Origin: JBBQFI01 sp038237805
GTDB lineage: Bacteria; Verrucomicrobiota; Verrucomicrobiia; Chthoniobacterales; UBA10450
Reading direction: 5' to 3'
Assembly: GCA_038237805.1 (NCBI GenBank)
Contig: JBBRYI010000007.1
Coordinates: 124,001-188,000, forward strand
Length of the DNA stretch: 64,000 bases
Part shown: positions 9,271-16,499 of the stretch, piece after piece
Layout of the letters: each line of letters starts with the position of its first letter
Numbering within the stretch: position 1 is the stretch's first letter
Made by a program: the position numbers and the translations under genes
Notes under the pieces: generated by a model
Database searches by the model: none
What the model was told of the DNA's origin: nothing
What the model saw: the letters and a program-made list of their open reading frames with translations, nothing else

Positions 9271-9657
9271 ATGGGAACTAAATTATACGTAGGAAATCTT
9301 TCCTTCAACACGACCGAAACTGATCTTCAGGATCTTTTTGCGCAGGCTGGCCCGGTGCAGGAAGTGACGTTGATGCAGGACAAATTCACCGGCAAATCGC
9401 GCGGATTTGCGTTCGTCACCATGACGACTGAAGCAGACGCGCAAAAAGCAATCACAGAATTCAATGGCAAGACCGTAGAAGGCCGGCCCTTGACCGTCAA
9501 TGAAGCCCGTCCGCGTGAAGCGCGTCCGCCTGGTGGCGGAGGCGGCGGTGGACGCGGCTATGGTGGCGGCGGAGGCGGCGGCGGTGGTGGTGGTTATGGC
9601 GGTGGCGGCGGCTACGGCGGCGGACGCCGCGATGGCGGCCAGCGACGCGGCCGATAA
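9271..9657 (+). CDS. Glycine-rich RRM RNA-binding protein
   Basis: Small RNA-binding protein of 128 aa. One RNA recognition motif covers residues 3-80, with RNP2 (LYVGNL) and RNP1 (KSRGFAFV) both canonical. A Gly-rich tail with interspersed Tyr and Arg (GYGGGG-type repeats) follows. This architecture matches the cold-inducible Rbp proteins of cyanobacteria and many other bacteria, which act as RNA chaperones. Single-gene unit: divergent from fabF and closed by a strong intrinsic terminator at 9680. The 182-base upstream region shows no obvious riboswitch fold to my eye. Confidence 0.93.
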   Translation: MGTKLYVGNLSFNTTETDLQDLFAQAGPVQEVTLMQDKFTGKSRGFAFVTMTTEADAQKAITEFNGKTVEGRPLTVNEARPREARPPGGGGGGGRGYGGGGGGGGGGGYGGGGGYGGGRRDGGQRRGR

Positions 9658-9679
9658 TCGCAAATCATGGCTTTACGAG

Positions 9680-9713
9680 AAGCGCCTGAGCGAAAGTTCA
9701 GGCGCTTTTTTTT
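9680..9713 (+). terminator. Intrinsic terminator after the RRM gene
   Basis: Perfect 10-bp stem AAGCGCCTGA / TCAGGCGCTT around an 8-base loop, immediately followed by a run of eight T. Lies 23 bases after the RRM stop codon. Confidence 0.93.
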
Positions 9714-9796
9714 CGCATTCAGGTAACAATCACGCGCACCTGACGGTCCTTTTCCGACCTACATAGTGGAGAAACACAAATAAGGAGCTCTGTATT

Positions 9797-10303
9797 ATGC
9801 CAAATGAAGAAGAACAACAACGCAGTGGTGAGGCCTCGCCAGGCTCTTCCGAAAACATCGAAATTCCGCCAATTTCCAAACAGACCGCCGGAGCTGCCAC
9901 AGGAGCAGTCATTGGTAGTGTCGCGGGTCCGGTAGGCGCCGTAGTCGGCGGGGTCCTTGGCGCACTGGCGGGTCGGGCAGCTTCGAAAGATCAGAATGTC
10001 GCATCGACTGCCAAAAAAGCAGTGAAGAGCGCTTCGCGAAAAGTGAAAGCAGTCGCAAAAGCGTCGACAAAGGCGCGCGTAAAAACATTGCGCCCACGGA
10101 AGAGGACGAAGTCTGCGAAAAAAAGATCGTCGTCAAAATCGCGTAAAACGAGTTCGAAATCACGGCGCTCGGGCTCGAGTAAACCGAGTGCGCGAGCGCG
10201 CGGAAAAGCTACCTCTCGCAAGCAAGCACGTAGTCGTGGCAAGAAGCGCAGTGGCAGGTCTTCGTCACGACCAAAGAAGAGTTCGAGAAAATCGCGACGT
10301 TAA
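9797..10303 (+). CDS. Glycine-zipper protein with histone H1-like basic tail
   Basis: A 168-aa protein of two contrasting halves. Residues 1-28 are acidic (NEEEQQ). Residues 29-62 form a glycine zipper (AGAATGAVIGSVAGPVGAVVGG and on), typical of membrane-inserting or oligomerising helices. Residues 70-168 are a very basic Lys/Arg/Ser/Ala tail resembling bacterial histone H1-like proteins. A good ribosome site (AAGGAG) lies 11 bases before the ATG. The combination could tether nucleic acid to membrane or simply compact DNA; I do not know a characterised homologue. Its final codons overlap the in-frame upstream extension of the next gene. Confidence 0.8.
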   Translation: MPNEEEQQRSGEASPGSSENIEIPPISKQTAGAATGAVIGSVAGPVGAVVGGVLGALAGRAASKDQNVASTAKKAVKSASRKVKAVAKASTKARVKTLRPRKRTKSAKKRSSSKSRKTSSKSRRSGSSKPSARARGKATSRKQARSRGKKRSGRSSSRPKKSSRKSRR

Positions 10304-10509
10304 GACAATCCGAAACGCCATGGCATGACGGTGCGCGGATAGCACGTCGTCCACGTGTTTTTCCGAGCGCCCGCGATATCGTCGGTAATCTTCTTTCGTC
10401 TGCAGATATTTCTGTTGATGGGACGCGTGCCTGGGACATCCAGGTCCACGACGAGCGCTTCTTCCGTCGAGTCCTCTTCGATGGCAGCCTCGGCGTTGGC
10501 GAATCTTAC

Positions 10510-11511
10510 ATGGACGGCTGGTGGGATTGCGACGCGCTCGATGAAATGTGTTTTCGCGCAAGCCGGGCAGGACTGGAAAAATCGATCTCGCAAAATTGGC
10601 GAACCATCATTGGGATCGCTGGGGAATTTCTTATCAATCGACAAACACGCCGCGGCGTTACTGCCGTCGTAAAACGACATTACGATCTCGGGAACGATTT
10701 TTTCGAAGCGATACTCGATCCCGCGCTGCAATATACCTGCGCTTATTTCGACGGCACCTCGGATTTGGCGGAAGCGCAGCGCCGTAAGATGGACTTGATT
10801 TGCCGCAAACTTGGTCTGCAACCCGGGATGCGGCTATTGGACATCGGATGCGGTTGGGGCGGGTTCGCGAAATATGCGGCAGAGAATTACGGCTGCCGCG
10901 TCGTCGGTATCACCATTTCCAAAGAGCAACAGGAATATGCCGAAAGGTCGTGTCGCGGGTTACCGATTGAAATTCGCCTGCAGGATTATCGTGATCTCTC
11001 GGAAAAATTCGACCGCGGCGTTGCGGCCGGCATGGTCGAGCACGTTGGCTTTAAGAATTACCGCAGATTTATGAAGACGGTTTGCCGATCGCTGGAGGAC
11101 GACGGGTTGTTCCTCTGCCAGACAATCGCGGCTCCGACCTCTAATCGGCAGCCCGATCCCTGGATCGCTCGTTATATTTTTCCGAATTCCATTCTTCCCT
11201 CGGCGGCATACCTGACGAAAGCGGCGGAAGGATTATTTGTTCTGGAGGACATTCAGAACTTCGGCGCCTTCTACGACGCGACTCTGATGGCGTGGGATCA
11301 AAAATTTCGCGAGTCCTGGGAACGTTTTCGCGCCGAGTATGGGGAGCGATTCTATCGCATGTGGCGATTTTATTTACTGAGTTGCGCGGGGGCGTTTCGC
11401 GCACGCAGTTTGCAACTCTTCCAATTTGTTTTCTCCAAATCCGGAGTGCTCGACGGCTATCGATCGCCAGAAAAAATGGGCAGGACTGGATTCGAACCAG
11501 TGAAGGCGTAA
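10510..11511 (+). CDS. cfa: Cyclopropane-fatty-acyl-phospholipid synthase
   Basis: Transfers a methylene from SAM across the double bond of unsaturated acyl chains in membrane phospholipids. Family motifs are unmistakable: GESYMDGWW, KRHYDLGNDFFEAILD, YTCAYF, the SAM loop LLDIGCGWGGFAKYAAENYG, VGITISKEQQEYA, GMVEHVG and PWIARYIFPN. ATG 10510 is the first usual start codon, but it sits inside the conserved GESYMDGWW. The same frame continues upstream to 10234 with family-like sequence (DIVGNLLSSADISVDG, then RFFRRVLFDGSLG) and no ATG, GTG or TTG. The real start is therefore unresolved: a non-standard codon or a sequence difference. The last 11 or so residues (MGRTGFEP...) are antisense to tRNA-Tyr, so the stop lies inside the tRNA gene. 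Confidence 0.85.
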   Translation: MDGWWDCDALDEMCFRASRAGLEKSISQNWRTIIGIAGEFLINRQTRRGVTAVVKRHYDLGNDFFEAILDPALQYTCAYFDGTSDLAEAQRRKMDLICRKLGLQPGMRLLDIGCGWGGFAKYAAENYGCRVVGITISKEQQEYAERSCRGLPIEIRLQDYRDLSEKFDRGVAAGMVEHVGFKNYRRFMKTVCRSLEDDGLFLCQTIAAPTSNRQPDPWIARYIFPNSILPSAAYLTKAAEGLFVLEDIQNFGAFYDATLMAWDQKFRESWERFRAEYGERFYRMWRFYLLSCAGAFRARSLQLFQFVFSKSGVLDGYRSPEKMGRTGFEPVKA

Positions 11512-11559
11512 GCCAGCGGATTTACAGTCCGCCCCGTTTGGCCACTTCGGTACCTACCC
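11477..11559 (-). tRNA. tRNA-Tyr (GTA)
   Basis: On the minus strand the 83-base gene opens GGGTAGG, which pairs with CCTGCCC at the 3' end (one T-G pair). The anticodon loop ACTGTAAATCC gives GTA. A long variable arm (type II tRNA) is followed by GGTTCGAATCC in the T arm and discriminator A. CCA appears only partly (CA-like bases) and a T run follows. It overlaps the 3' end of cfa on the opposite strand. Confidence 0.95.
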
Positions 11560-11679
11560 GTTACTGCCCCGAATGCTTTCGGGGTTTGATATAGGCTGGG
11601 CGTGGGAGCGTCGCAAGTCATCTCCACGATGACTCGGTGGGCGTTGACCTCCTCTCATCGATACGGTACAGTCCGCGGC

Positions 11680-11853
11680 ATGTCGGTCATCCGCGGGCTC
11701 TTTTGGCTCGTTCTTTTTGTTTTTTTCACCTTTTGCTTTGTCGTGCTTTTCGAGTACGGGACGCACGATTTTTCGAACGGGTTTAAAACAGAATTCGAAC
11801 GCGCCAAAACCTTCGTCGTAGAGATGGTTAAACCAGAGAAAAAGCGCAAGTAA
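11680..11853 (+). CDS. Small single-pass membrane protein
   Basis: Predicted 57-aa protein starting MSVIRG. One strongly hydrophobic segment (LFWLVLFVFFTFCFVVLF, about residues 7-24) is followed by a charged tail ending KPEKKRK. The frame is open further upstream to 11602, but those residues are not membrane- or signal-like, so the internal ATG is preferred. It ends 15 bases before the convergent TSUP gene. No recognised family. It could be a real small membrane protein or an unexpressed frame; the hydrophobic run with a basic tail favours a gene. Confidence 0.45.
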   Translation: MSVIRGLFWLVLFVFFTFCFVVLFEYGTHDFSNGFKTEFERAKTFVVEMVKPEKKRK

Positions 11854-11868
11854 TCCCGCGCTTTCTTT

Positions 11869-12642
11869 TCAACTTCCGCGAAGTTGTTTGTAGAACATCA
11901 CTGCCGTGATGATCAGACCGATTGCGGTGATCGAAAAACGAACGGCACGCTGAGGAACTTTCTGGGAAAAATGTGCCCCGGAGTATCCGCCCGCGATTGC
12001 CCCAGCTGCGACGACTCCAGCCGCTGACCAATCAATTAGTCCCTTGTAAATGAAATACGCGGCGGCGATTGCGTTGATAAGGAACGCGAGAACGTTTTTC
12101 ACCGCGTTCATCTCATGAATGTCTTCGAAGCCGAGCACGCCAAGTGAAGCGAGCATCAAAATGCCGATGCCGGCTCCAAAATATCCGCCGTAGATCGATA
12201 CCAGCGTTTGAAAAACGATTGCGGTGAGAAGCCATTGTCCAGAAATGGACCGCTTCGCCTCGAGGCGAAAGAGACGCATGAAAAAGCCCCGAGCCGTGAA
12301 AAGAATCGTGGCGAATAAAATCAGGAATGGGACCAGTCGATCGAAAACCGGCCCTGGCGTTTTCGTGAGCAGAACTGCACCGACCAAACCTCCAATGACG
12401 CTCACGGCGGCAAACATCCGTATCCATTTCCAGACCGCCGGGAGCATTCGGCGGTAACCGGCCACGCCTGCCAGCGTTCCCGGCAACAGCGCAACTGTGC
12501 TCGTCGCGTTCGCGCCAATCGAGAAAATCCCTGCGAAGATCAGCGCGGGAAACGTGACAATCGTTCCGCCGCCGGCGATCGCATTCATCAAGCCTGCAGT
12601 GAAACCAGCGGCAAAGAGCAAGACGATTCGCGAGCCGTTCAC
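11869..12642 (-). CDS. TSUP-family (TauE/SafE) anion exporter
   Basis: Inner-membrane permease of 257 aa with about eight hydrophobic helices. The duplicated family signature is seen at the N-terminus (AGLMNAIAGGGTIVTFPALIF) and again near residue 150 (GGYFGAGIGILMLASLG). Family members export sulfite, sulfoacetate or other sulfur-containing organic anions; the substrate here cannot be told. Its start overlaps the stop of mqnD by four bases, so the two are translationally coupled although no functional link is evident. Confidence 0.88.
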   Translation of the reverse strand: MNGSRIVLLFAAGFTAGLMNAIAGGGTIVTFPALIFAGIFSIGANATSTVALLPGTLAGVAGYRRMLPAVWKWIRMFAAVSVIGGLVGAVLLTKTPGPVFDRLVPFLILFATILFTARGFFMRLFRLEAKRSISGQWLLTAIVFQTLVSIYGGYFGAGIGILMLASLGVLGFEDIHEMNAVKNVLAFLINAIAAAYFIYKGLIDWSAAGVVAAGAIAGGYSGAHFSQKVPQRAVRFSITAIGLIITAVMFYKQLRGS

Positions 12643-13502
12643 TCGACGAATTCCAATTCGATTTCCTGTTCGAGGTAACCCCCGCGCCTCGCTGCCTCAA
12701 GGAATTCGCGAATCGCGGCCCGTCCGCTTTCGCCGTAGTCGCGCGTGTAATCGTTCACATACATACCGATGAACTTGCTCGCCAAACTGCTGTTCATGTC
12801 GCGCGCGTATGGCATGGAATGACGAACCGCTTCGTCTCGATGCGCGAGCCCGAAGTCGATGCTTTCGCGCATGATCGCGAGCAAATCCCGCTGCACATCA
12901 CGCGGAATATCTTTGCGCAAAACATTGCCGCCGAGTGGCAATGGCAGACCGGTCTCTCGTTTCCACCACTCACCGAGATCGATGACTTTTTGGAAACCGA
13001 CGTGCGCATATGTCAACTGGCCTTCATGAATGATCAATCCTGCGTCTGCTCGTCCATTTTTTACCGCGTCGAAAATCTGATCGAACGGAACGACGATGTG
13101 GTTGAAATTCCCAAGATAAATCTGCAGCGCGAGATACGCGCTCGTCATTCGGCCGGGAACGGCAATCGTCCGCCCGCGCAGCCACGATCGAATGTCATTG
13201 TCGGAAAAAGATTGCGGCGCATCGAGCGCGACGATCATGGGTCCATATCCGTCTCCCATGCTCGCCCCGCAGGGCAGGAGCGCGTAGCGCTGGCTGACGT
13301 ATGCGTAAGCGTGAATCGAAATCGCCGAGATGTGAAGTTCGCCCCGCAACGCGCGTTCATTGAGCGTCTGAATGTCTTCAAGTCGATGTTCGAATCGGTA
13401 ACCACGCAGATCGATTTTGTTTTCCGCCATCGCATAAAACATGAAGGCGTCATCCGGATCGGGCGAATGCCCCAGCGTGAAAACGGTCGTGTTCGCCTGC
13501 AT
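12639..13502 (-). CDS. mqnD: 1,4-dihydroxy-6-naphthoate synthase MqnD
   Basis: Enzyme of the futalosine pathway for menaquinone that converts cyclic dehypoxanthinyl futalosine to 1,4-dihydroxy-6-naphthoate. It has a periplasmic-binding-protein-like fold, 287 aa from the ATG at 13502. Family features are the opening TLGHSPDPDDAFMFYA, the DIQTLNERA motif, GASMGDGYGP, GRTIAVPGRMTSAYLAL and DAGLIIHEGQLTY. A longer frame to 13583 adds an Arg/Cys-rich leader unlike the family, so I prefer 13502. Divergent from parB. Presence of mqnD implies menaquinone is made by the futalosine rather than the Men route; the other mqn genes are outside the window. Confidence 0.9.
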   Translation of the reverse strand: MQANTTVFTLGHSPDPDDAFMFYAMAENKIDLRGYRFEHRLEDIQTLNERALRGELHISAISIHAYAYVSQRYALLPCGASMGDGYGPMIVALDAPQSFSDNDIRSWLRGRTIAVPGRMTSAYLALQIYLGNFNHIVVPFDQIFDAVKNGRADAGLIIHEGQLTYAHVGFQKVIDLGEWWKRETGLPLPLGGNVLRKDIPRDVQRDLLAIMRESIDFGLAHRDEAVRHSMPYARDMNSSLASKFIGMYVNDYTRDYGESGRAAIREFLEAARRGGYLEQEIELEFVE

Positions 13503-13576
13503 CCCGCATGCTAGCGGCAGCGTTTCGCACGCGCAACGGTTGCGGTTTGCAGATCGTTCCGATAACCTGAAGCGCA

Positions 13577-14467
13577 ATGGCAAAATCTGCTTTGGGTAAA
13601 GGTCTTGGCGCTCTCATCAGTGCGCGGCCACCAATCGCGCGATCGGCGCCTGAGTCTGACGCCGGAGAAAGAATTCATCAGCTCGGCCTTGGAACCATTT
13701 CGCCCAGTCCCATGCAACCTCGGAAAGAATTTGAGCACGAAGCCTTGCAGGAACTGATCGATTCCATTCGCCAGCATGGAATCATTCAACCTCTCATCGT
13801 CCGGCAGGTTGATGGGCGACATGAATTGATCGCGGGTGAGCGTCGCCTGCGCGCGGCGCAGGAACTCGGTCTGGCCGAAGTTCCCGCAATTATTCGCAGC
13901 GCGAACGATCTCGAAGTGCTGGAACTTTCTTTAATCGAGAATTTACAGCGCGCGGATCTAAATCCGATCGAAGAAGCGCAGGCCTACGCCCGACTCGCGG
14001 GCGAATTCAGCATGCGTCAGGAAGATATTGCGCAGAAGGTCGGCCGCAGTCGCGCCGCTGTAGCGAACGCGATGCGTTTGCTTGAGTTACATCCGCAGAT
14101 TCAGACCTGGGTCACGCAGGAATTGCTTTCCGTTGGGCATGCGAAGGTTTTGCTCGCTTTGAAATCGGCGGAAGAACAATTGTTTGTCGCCGAGACGGTA
14201 CTTCGCCGCAGCGCGACTGTGCGTGTGACGGAACGATTAGTTGCGCGTCAATCAGGAAGTGTGCGCGTGCGGCGACGGCGACGCGGCGCGGCTGCAGAGA
14301 GGTCAGCTGCGATCGACGATCTACAAAATCGTCTCCAGCAATACCTCGGCACGCATGTCGTATTGCATCATGAAGAAAAGCGCGGCCGCATTGAAATCGA
14401 ATATTACGGCACCGACGATCTCCAGCGCATTCTTTCGGCGATCGGGTTGCCGATGGACGAAGCTTGA
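13577..14467 (+). CDS. parB: Chromosome-partitioning protein ParB/Spo0J
   Basis: parS-binding CTPase-type partition protein, 296 aa. Residues 1-12 are the conserved N-terminal start (KSALGKGLGALI) that stimulates ParA. The CTP-binding motifs (GERRLRAAQ and ENLQRADLNPIEEA) lie at about residues 86-140, followed by the HTH DNA-binding core (MRQEDIAQKVGRSRAAVANAMRLL) and a short C-terminal dimerisation region. A basic run RVRRRRRG lies before the last domain. parA normally precedes parB, but here the upstream neighbour is mqnD on the other strand. No convincing parS 16-mer was found close by. Confidence 0.92.
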   Translation: MAKSALGKGLGALISARPPIARSAPESDAGERIHQLGLGTISPSPMQPRKEFEHEALQELIDSIRQHGIIQPLIVRQVDGRHELIAGERRLRAAQELGLAEVPAIIRSANDLEVLELSLIENLQRADLNPIEEAQAYARLAGEFSMRQEDIAQKVGRSRAAVANAMRLLELHPQIQTWVTQELLSVGHAKVLLALKSAEEQLFVAETVLRRSATVRVTERLVARQSGSVRVRRRRRGAAAERSAAIDDLQNRLQQYLGTHVVLHHEEKRGRIEIEYYGTDDLQRILSAIGLPMDEA

Positions 14468-14486
14468 TCGTGGCGGCGGTGGCGTT

Positions 14487-14523
14487 GTCATTGTGAGCAG
14501 TCCCTCGCTGCGCTCGGGATGAC
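14487..14523. repeat. Short copy of the GTCATT...GGATGAC palindromic repeat
   Basis: Begins GTCATTGTGAGCAG, has the internal CCCTCGCTGCGCTCGGG core and ends GGATGAC, so the ends are imperfect inverted repeats. It is a shortened relative of the elements at 22471 and 41323. It lies in the 64-base gap between parB and the M28 peptidase gene. Confidence 0.75.
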
Positions 14524-14531
14524 TTACTCTT

Positions 14532-15464
14532 ATGAAATGGCCGGGCCCTCTTCTATTCGTTAGGCAGCAATCGAGTGCAATCTTTTTGGCTGCGATTTCG
14601 TGCTGTAGCGGATGTGACAGGAAGACGGTCGCAGCTCCCTCAAAGCCATGGGAAGATTTTTCGGGCACGAACGCGTTCCAACACGTCCAGCATCTTGTCG
14701 ATTTCGGTCCACGACCGCCTGGGTCAGACGCGCTCGAGAAATCGCGAGCCTATATTACAAAGCAATTGGAACTTTCGGGTTGGAAGGTGACCCGGCAATC
14801 GTTCACGGACGAGACGCCGAGGGGGAAAGTAGAATTCGTGAACCTTGTCGCGCGCCACGCTTTGCAAAAGCGTAAAAGCATTCCCGTTTTTCTTCTTTGT
14901 TCGCATTACGAGACAAAGATCTTCGACTCGGTTCGCTTCGTCGGAGCGAATGACGGCGGTTCAAGTACAGGTGCGTTGATCGAGATGGCGCGCGTTCTCG
15001 ATCGTCACCCCGAACTGGCGGCAAAAATAGAGCTGGTCTTTTTCGATGGCGAAGAAGCTTACGAAAGCTTTTCTGAAACCGACGGCCTTTACGGCAGTCG
15101 TTATTTCGCGAAACATCTGACTGAACCGAAGCAGCAATTTGCGGGTGGCATCTTGCTGGACATGATCGGGGATCGAGCGCTCACGATCACGCTTTCGCCC
15201 GATTCGCCGGCAGAAATGGCGCGCGATATTTTTACATCGGCAGACGTTTTGAAACTGCGAGACCATTTTACCTACTTCCAGAGCAGCATCATGGACGATC
15301 ACACTCCTCTTAATGCAGCGGGAATCCGCACGATCGATCTCATCGATTTCGATTTTCCGCCGTGGCACACGGGGGACGACACCATGGACAAAATCAGTGC
15401 GGAAAGTTTGCTAATGGTTGGAGCGGTAACGTTGTATTATTTGTCCCAGTTTGCCTTTAAATAA
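14532..15464 (+). CDS. M28-family peptidase / glutaminyl cyclase-like lipoprotein
   Basis: Zinc-dependent exopeptidase-fold protein of 310 aa. The N-terminal hydrophobic segment ends in an AISCC/SGC stretch that could be a lipobox, so it is probably exported and lipid-anchored. Catalytic-region motifs are CSHYETK, GANDGGSSTGALIEMA (metal Asp), FFDGEEA (Glu pair) and PPWHTGDDTMDK (His). The arrangement and length are closest to glutaminyl-peptide cyclotransferases, which form N-terminal pyroglutamate, but simple aminopeptidase activity is possible. Its stop overlaps the start of the PpiC gene by one base. Confidence 0.85.
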   Translation: MKWPGPLLFVRQQSSAIFLAAISCCSGCDRKTVAAPSKPWEDFSGTNAFQHVQHLVDFGPRPPGSDALEKSRAYITKQLELSGWKVTRQSFTDETPRGKVEFVNLVARHALQKRKSIPVFLLCSHYETKIFDSVRFVGANDGGSSTGALIEMARVLDRHPELAAKIELVFFDGEEAYESFSETDGLYGSRYFAKHLTEPKQQFAGGILLDMIGDRALTITLSPDSPAEMARDIFTSADVLKLRDHFTYFQSSIMDDHTPLNAAGIRTIDLIDFDFPPWHTGDDTMDKISAESLLMVGAVTLYYLSQFAFK

Positions 15465-16453
15465 TGCGACTAAAAGCAATTGCTGGATTGGCTGCGCTCG
15501 CATTAATCGCGGGCGTCGGGAGTAGCGAAATAATCTACCGGTCCAAAATTTGCCGTGATGCGATTGAGCACTGCTTTGGGCAGGGCGATTTGTTGGCGCT
15601 GATTAACGGACGCGGAATCTATGAGATCGATGTGATGAGCGAAATGACGGCGGATCGATATCTGGCCGGGAAGGAGATAGGCGTAAATTCAAAAGACGCG
15701 GTTTTGAGACGCCTGATCGCGAATGAAAATCTTCGCCACGTGTCCAATCGCGGTGAGTTCTCTGAAGCGGAGCTGCAACGTGCGTTCGAATTGCTCCGGT
15801 ATCAATTCGCGGATGACAAATTGTGGACGAAAAGAATAGCGGACAACGCAATTTCGCTGCAATCGCTGCGGCAATTACTGCGCGAGAACTTATCGGGTCG
15901 CCGGTGCATCGAGCGGGAAATTACAAATCAATTGGCCGCGGACGAAGACTCGGTCCGCAGTTATTACGCGCAACATTCAGAGGATTTCGTGCAACCTCTC
16001 CGTTTGCGTGCGAGTCACATTTTCCTTGCGGCACCGCCGGAGACTCTTCCTGAAATCGTGGAGGCCAAGCAAAAATTAATTGAGTCCTTCGCGGCTCGAA
16101 TGCACGACGGCGAAGAATTCGAGGCGCTTGTCTGGGAGGCGTCAGAAGACGAGGCGAGCAAACCGCGGGGAGGAGATCTCGGCTATTTTTCGCAGTGGCG
16201 AGTACCGCAGGATTTTTTCGCAACGGTCTCCCAGCTCAAAATGGGCGAGACTAGCAAACCTTTCCGCTCGAACCTCGGTTTCCACATCGTGCGCGTGACT
16301 GAAATCAAGCCGGCCCGCCAAATGGCATTTGAAGAAGTGCGCTCCGAAATTGCCGCGCGCCTAACGAATCAACACCGGAGGGAAGCTGTCGAAAACTTGA
16401 CCAACCGCCTGAGTGGAAGTTCAGCGTTGCGCGGCGGCTTGTTTTGGAATTGA
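15464..16453 (+). CDS. PpiC/SurA-type peptidyl-prolyl isomerase
   Basis: Exported protein-folding factor of 329 aa. An N-terminal hydrophobic segment (IAGLAALALIAGVGS) acts as signal or anchor and is followed by a SurA-like helical chaperone part. A parvulin domain follows (about residues 180-290) with the typical LRASHIFLAAPPE opening, GGDLGYFSQWRVP and PFRSNLGFHIVRVTE. Acts in the periplasm on outer-membrane clients. ATG overlaps the previous stop by one base (TAATG), so it is co-translated with the M28 gene. Contains a TCGTTAGG copy near its 3' end. Confidence 0.88.
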   Translation: MRLKAIAGLAALALIAGVGSSEIIYRSKICRDAIEHCFGQGDLLALINGRGIYEIDVMSEMTADRYLAGKEIGVNSKDAVLRRLIANENLRHVSNRGEFSEAELQRAFELLRYQFADDKLWTKRIADNAISLQSLRQLLRENLSGRRCIEREITNQLAADEDSVRSYYAQHSEDFVQPLRLRASHIFLAAPPETLPEIVEAKQKLIESFAARMHDGEEFEALVWEASEDEASKPRGGDLGYFSQWRVPQDFFATVSQLKMGETSKPFRSNLGFHIVRVTEIKPARQMAFEEVRSEIAARLTNQHRREAVENLTNRLSGSSALRGGLFWN

Positions 16454-16499
16454 CTTTCTTTGTGCGTAACCGGCTGGGCTCGGTGCGCCACCACTAAAC

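Noticed and set aside
9283..9663. Minus-strand open frame opposite the RRM gene
   Set aside because: Its Ala/Thr-rich composition is the shadow of the Gly-rich GGC/GGT codons on the plus strand.
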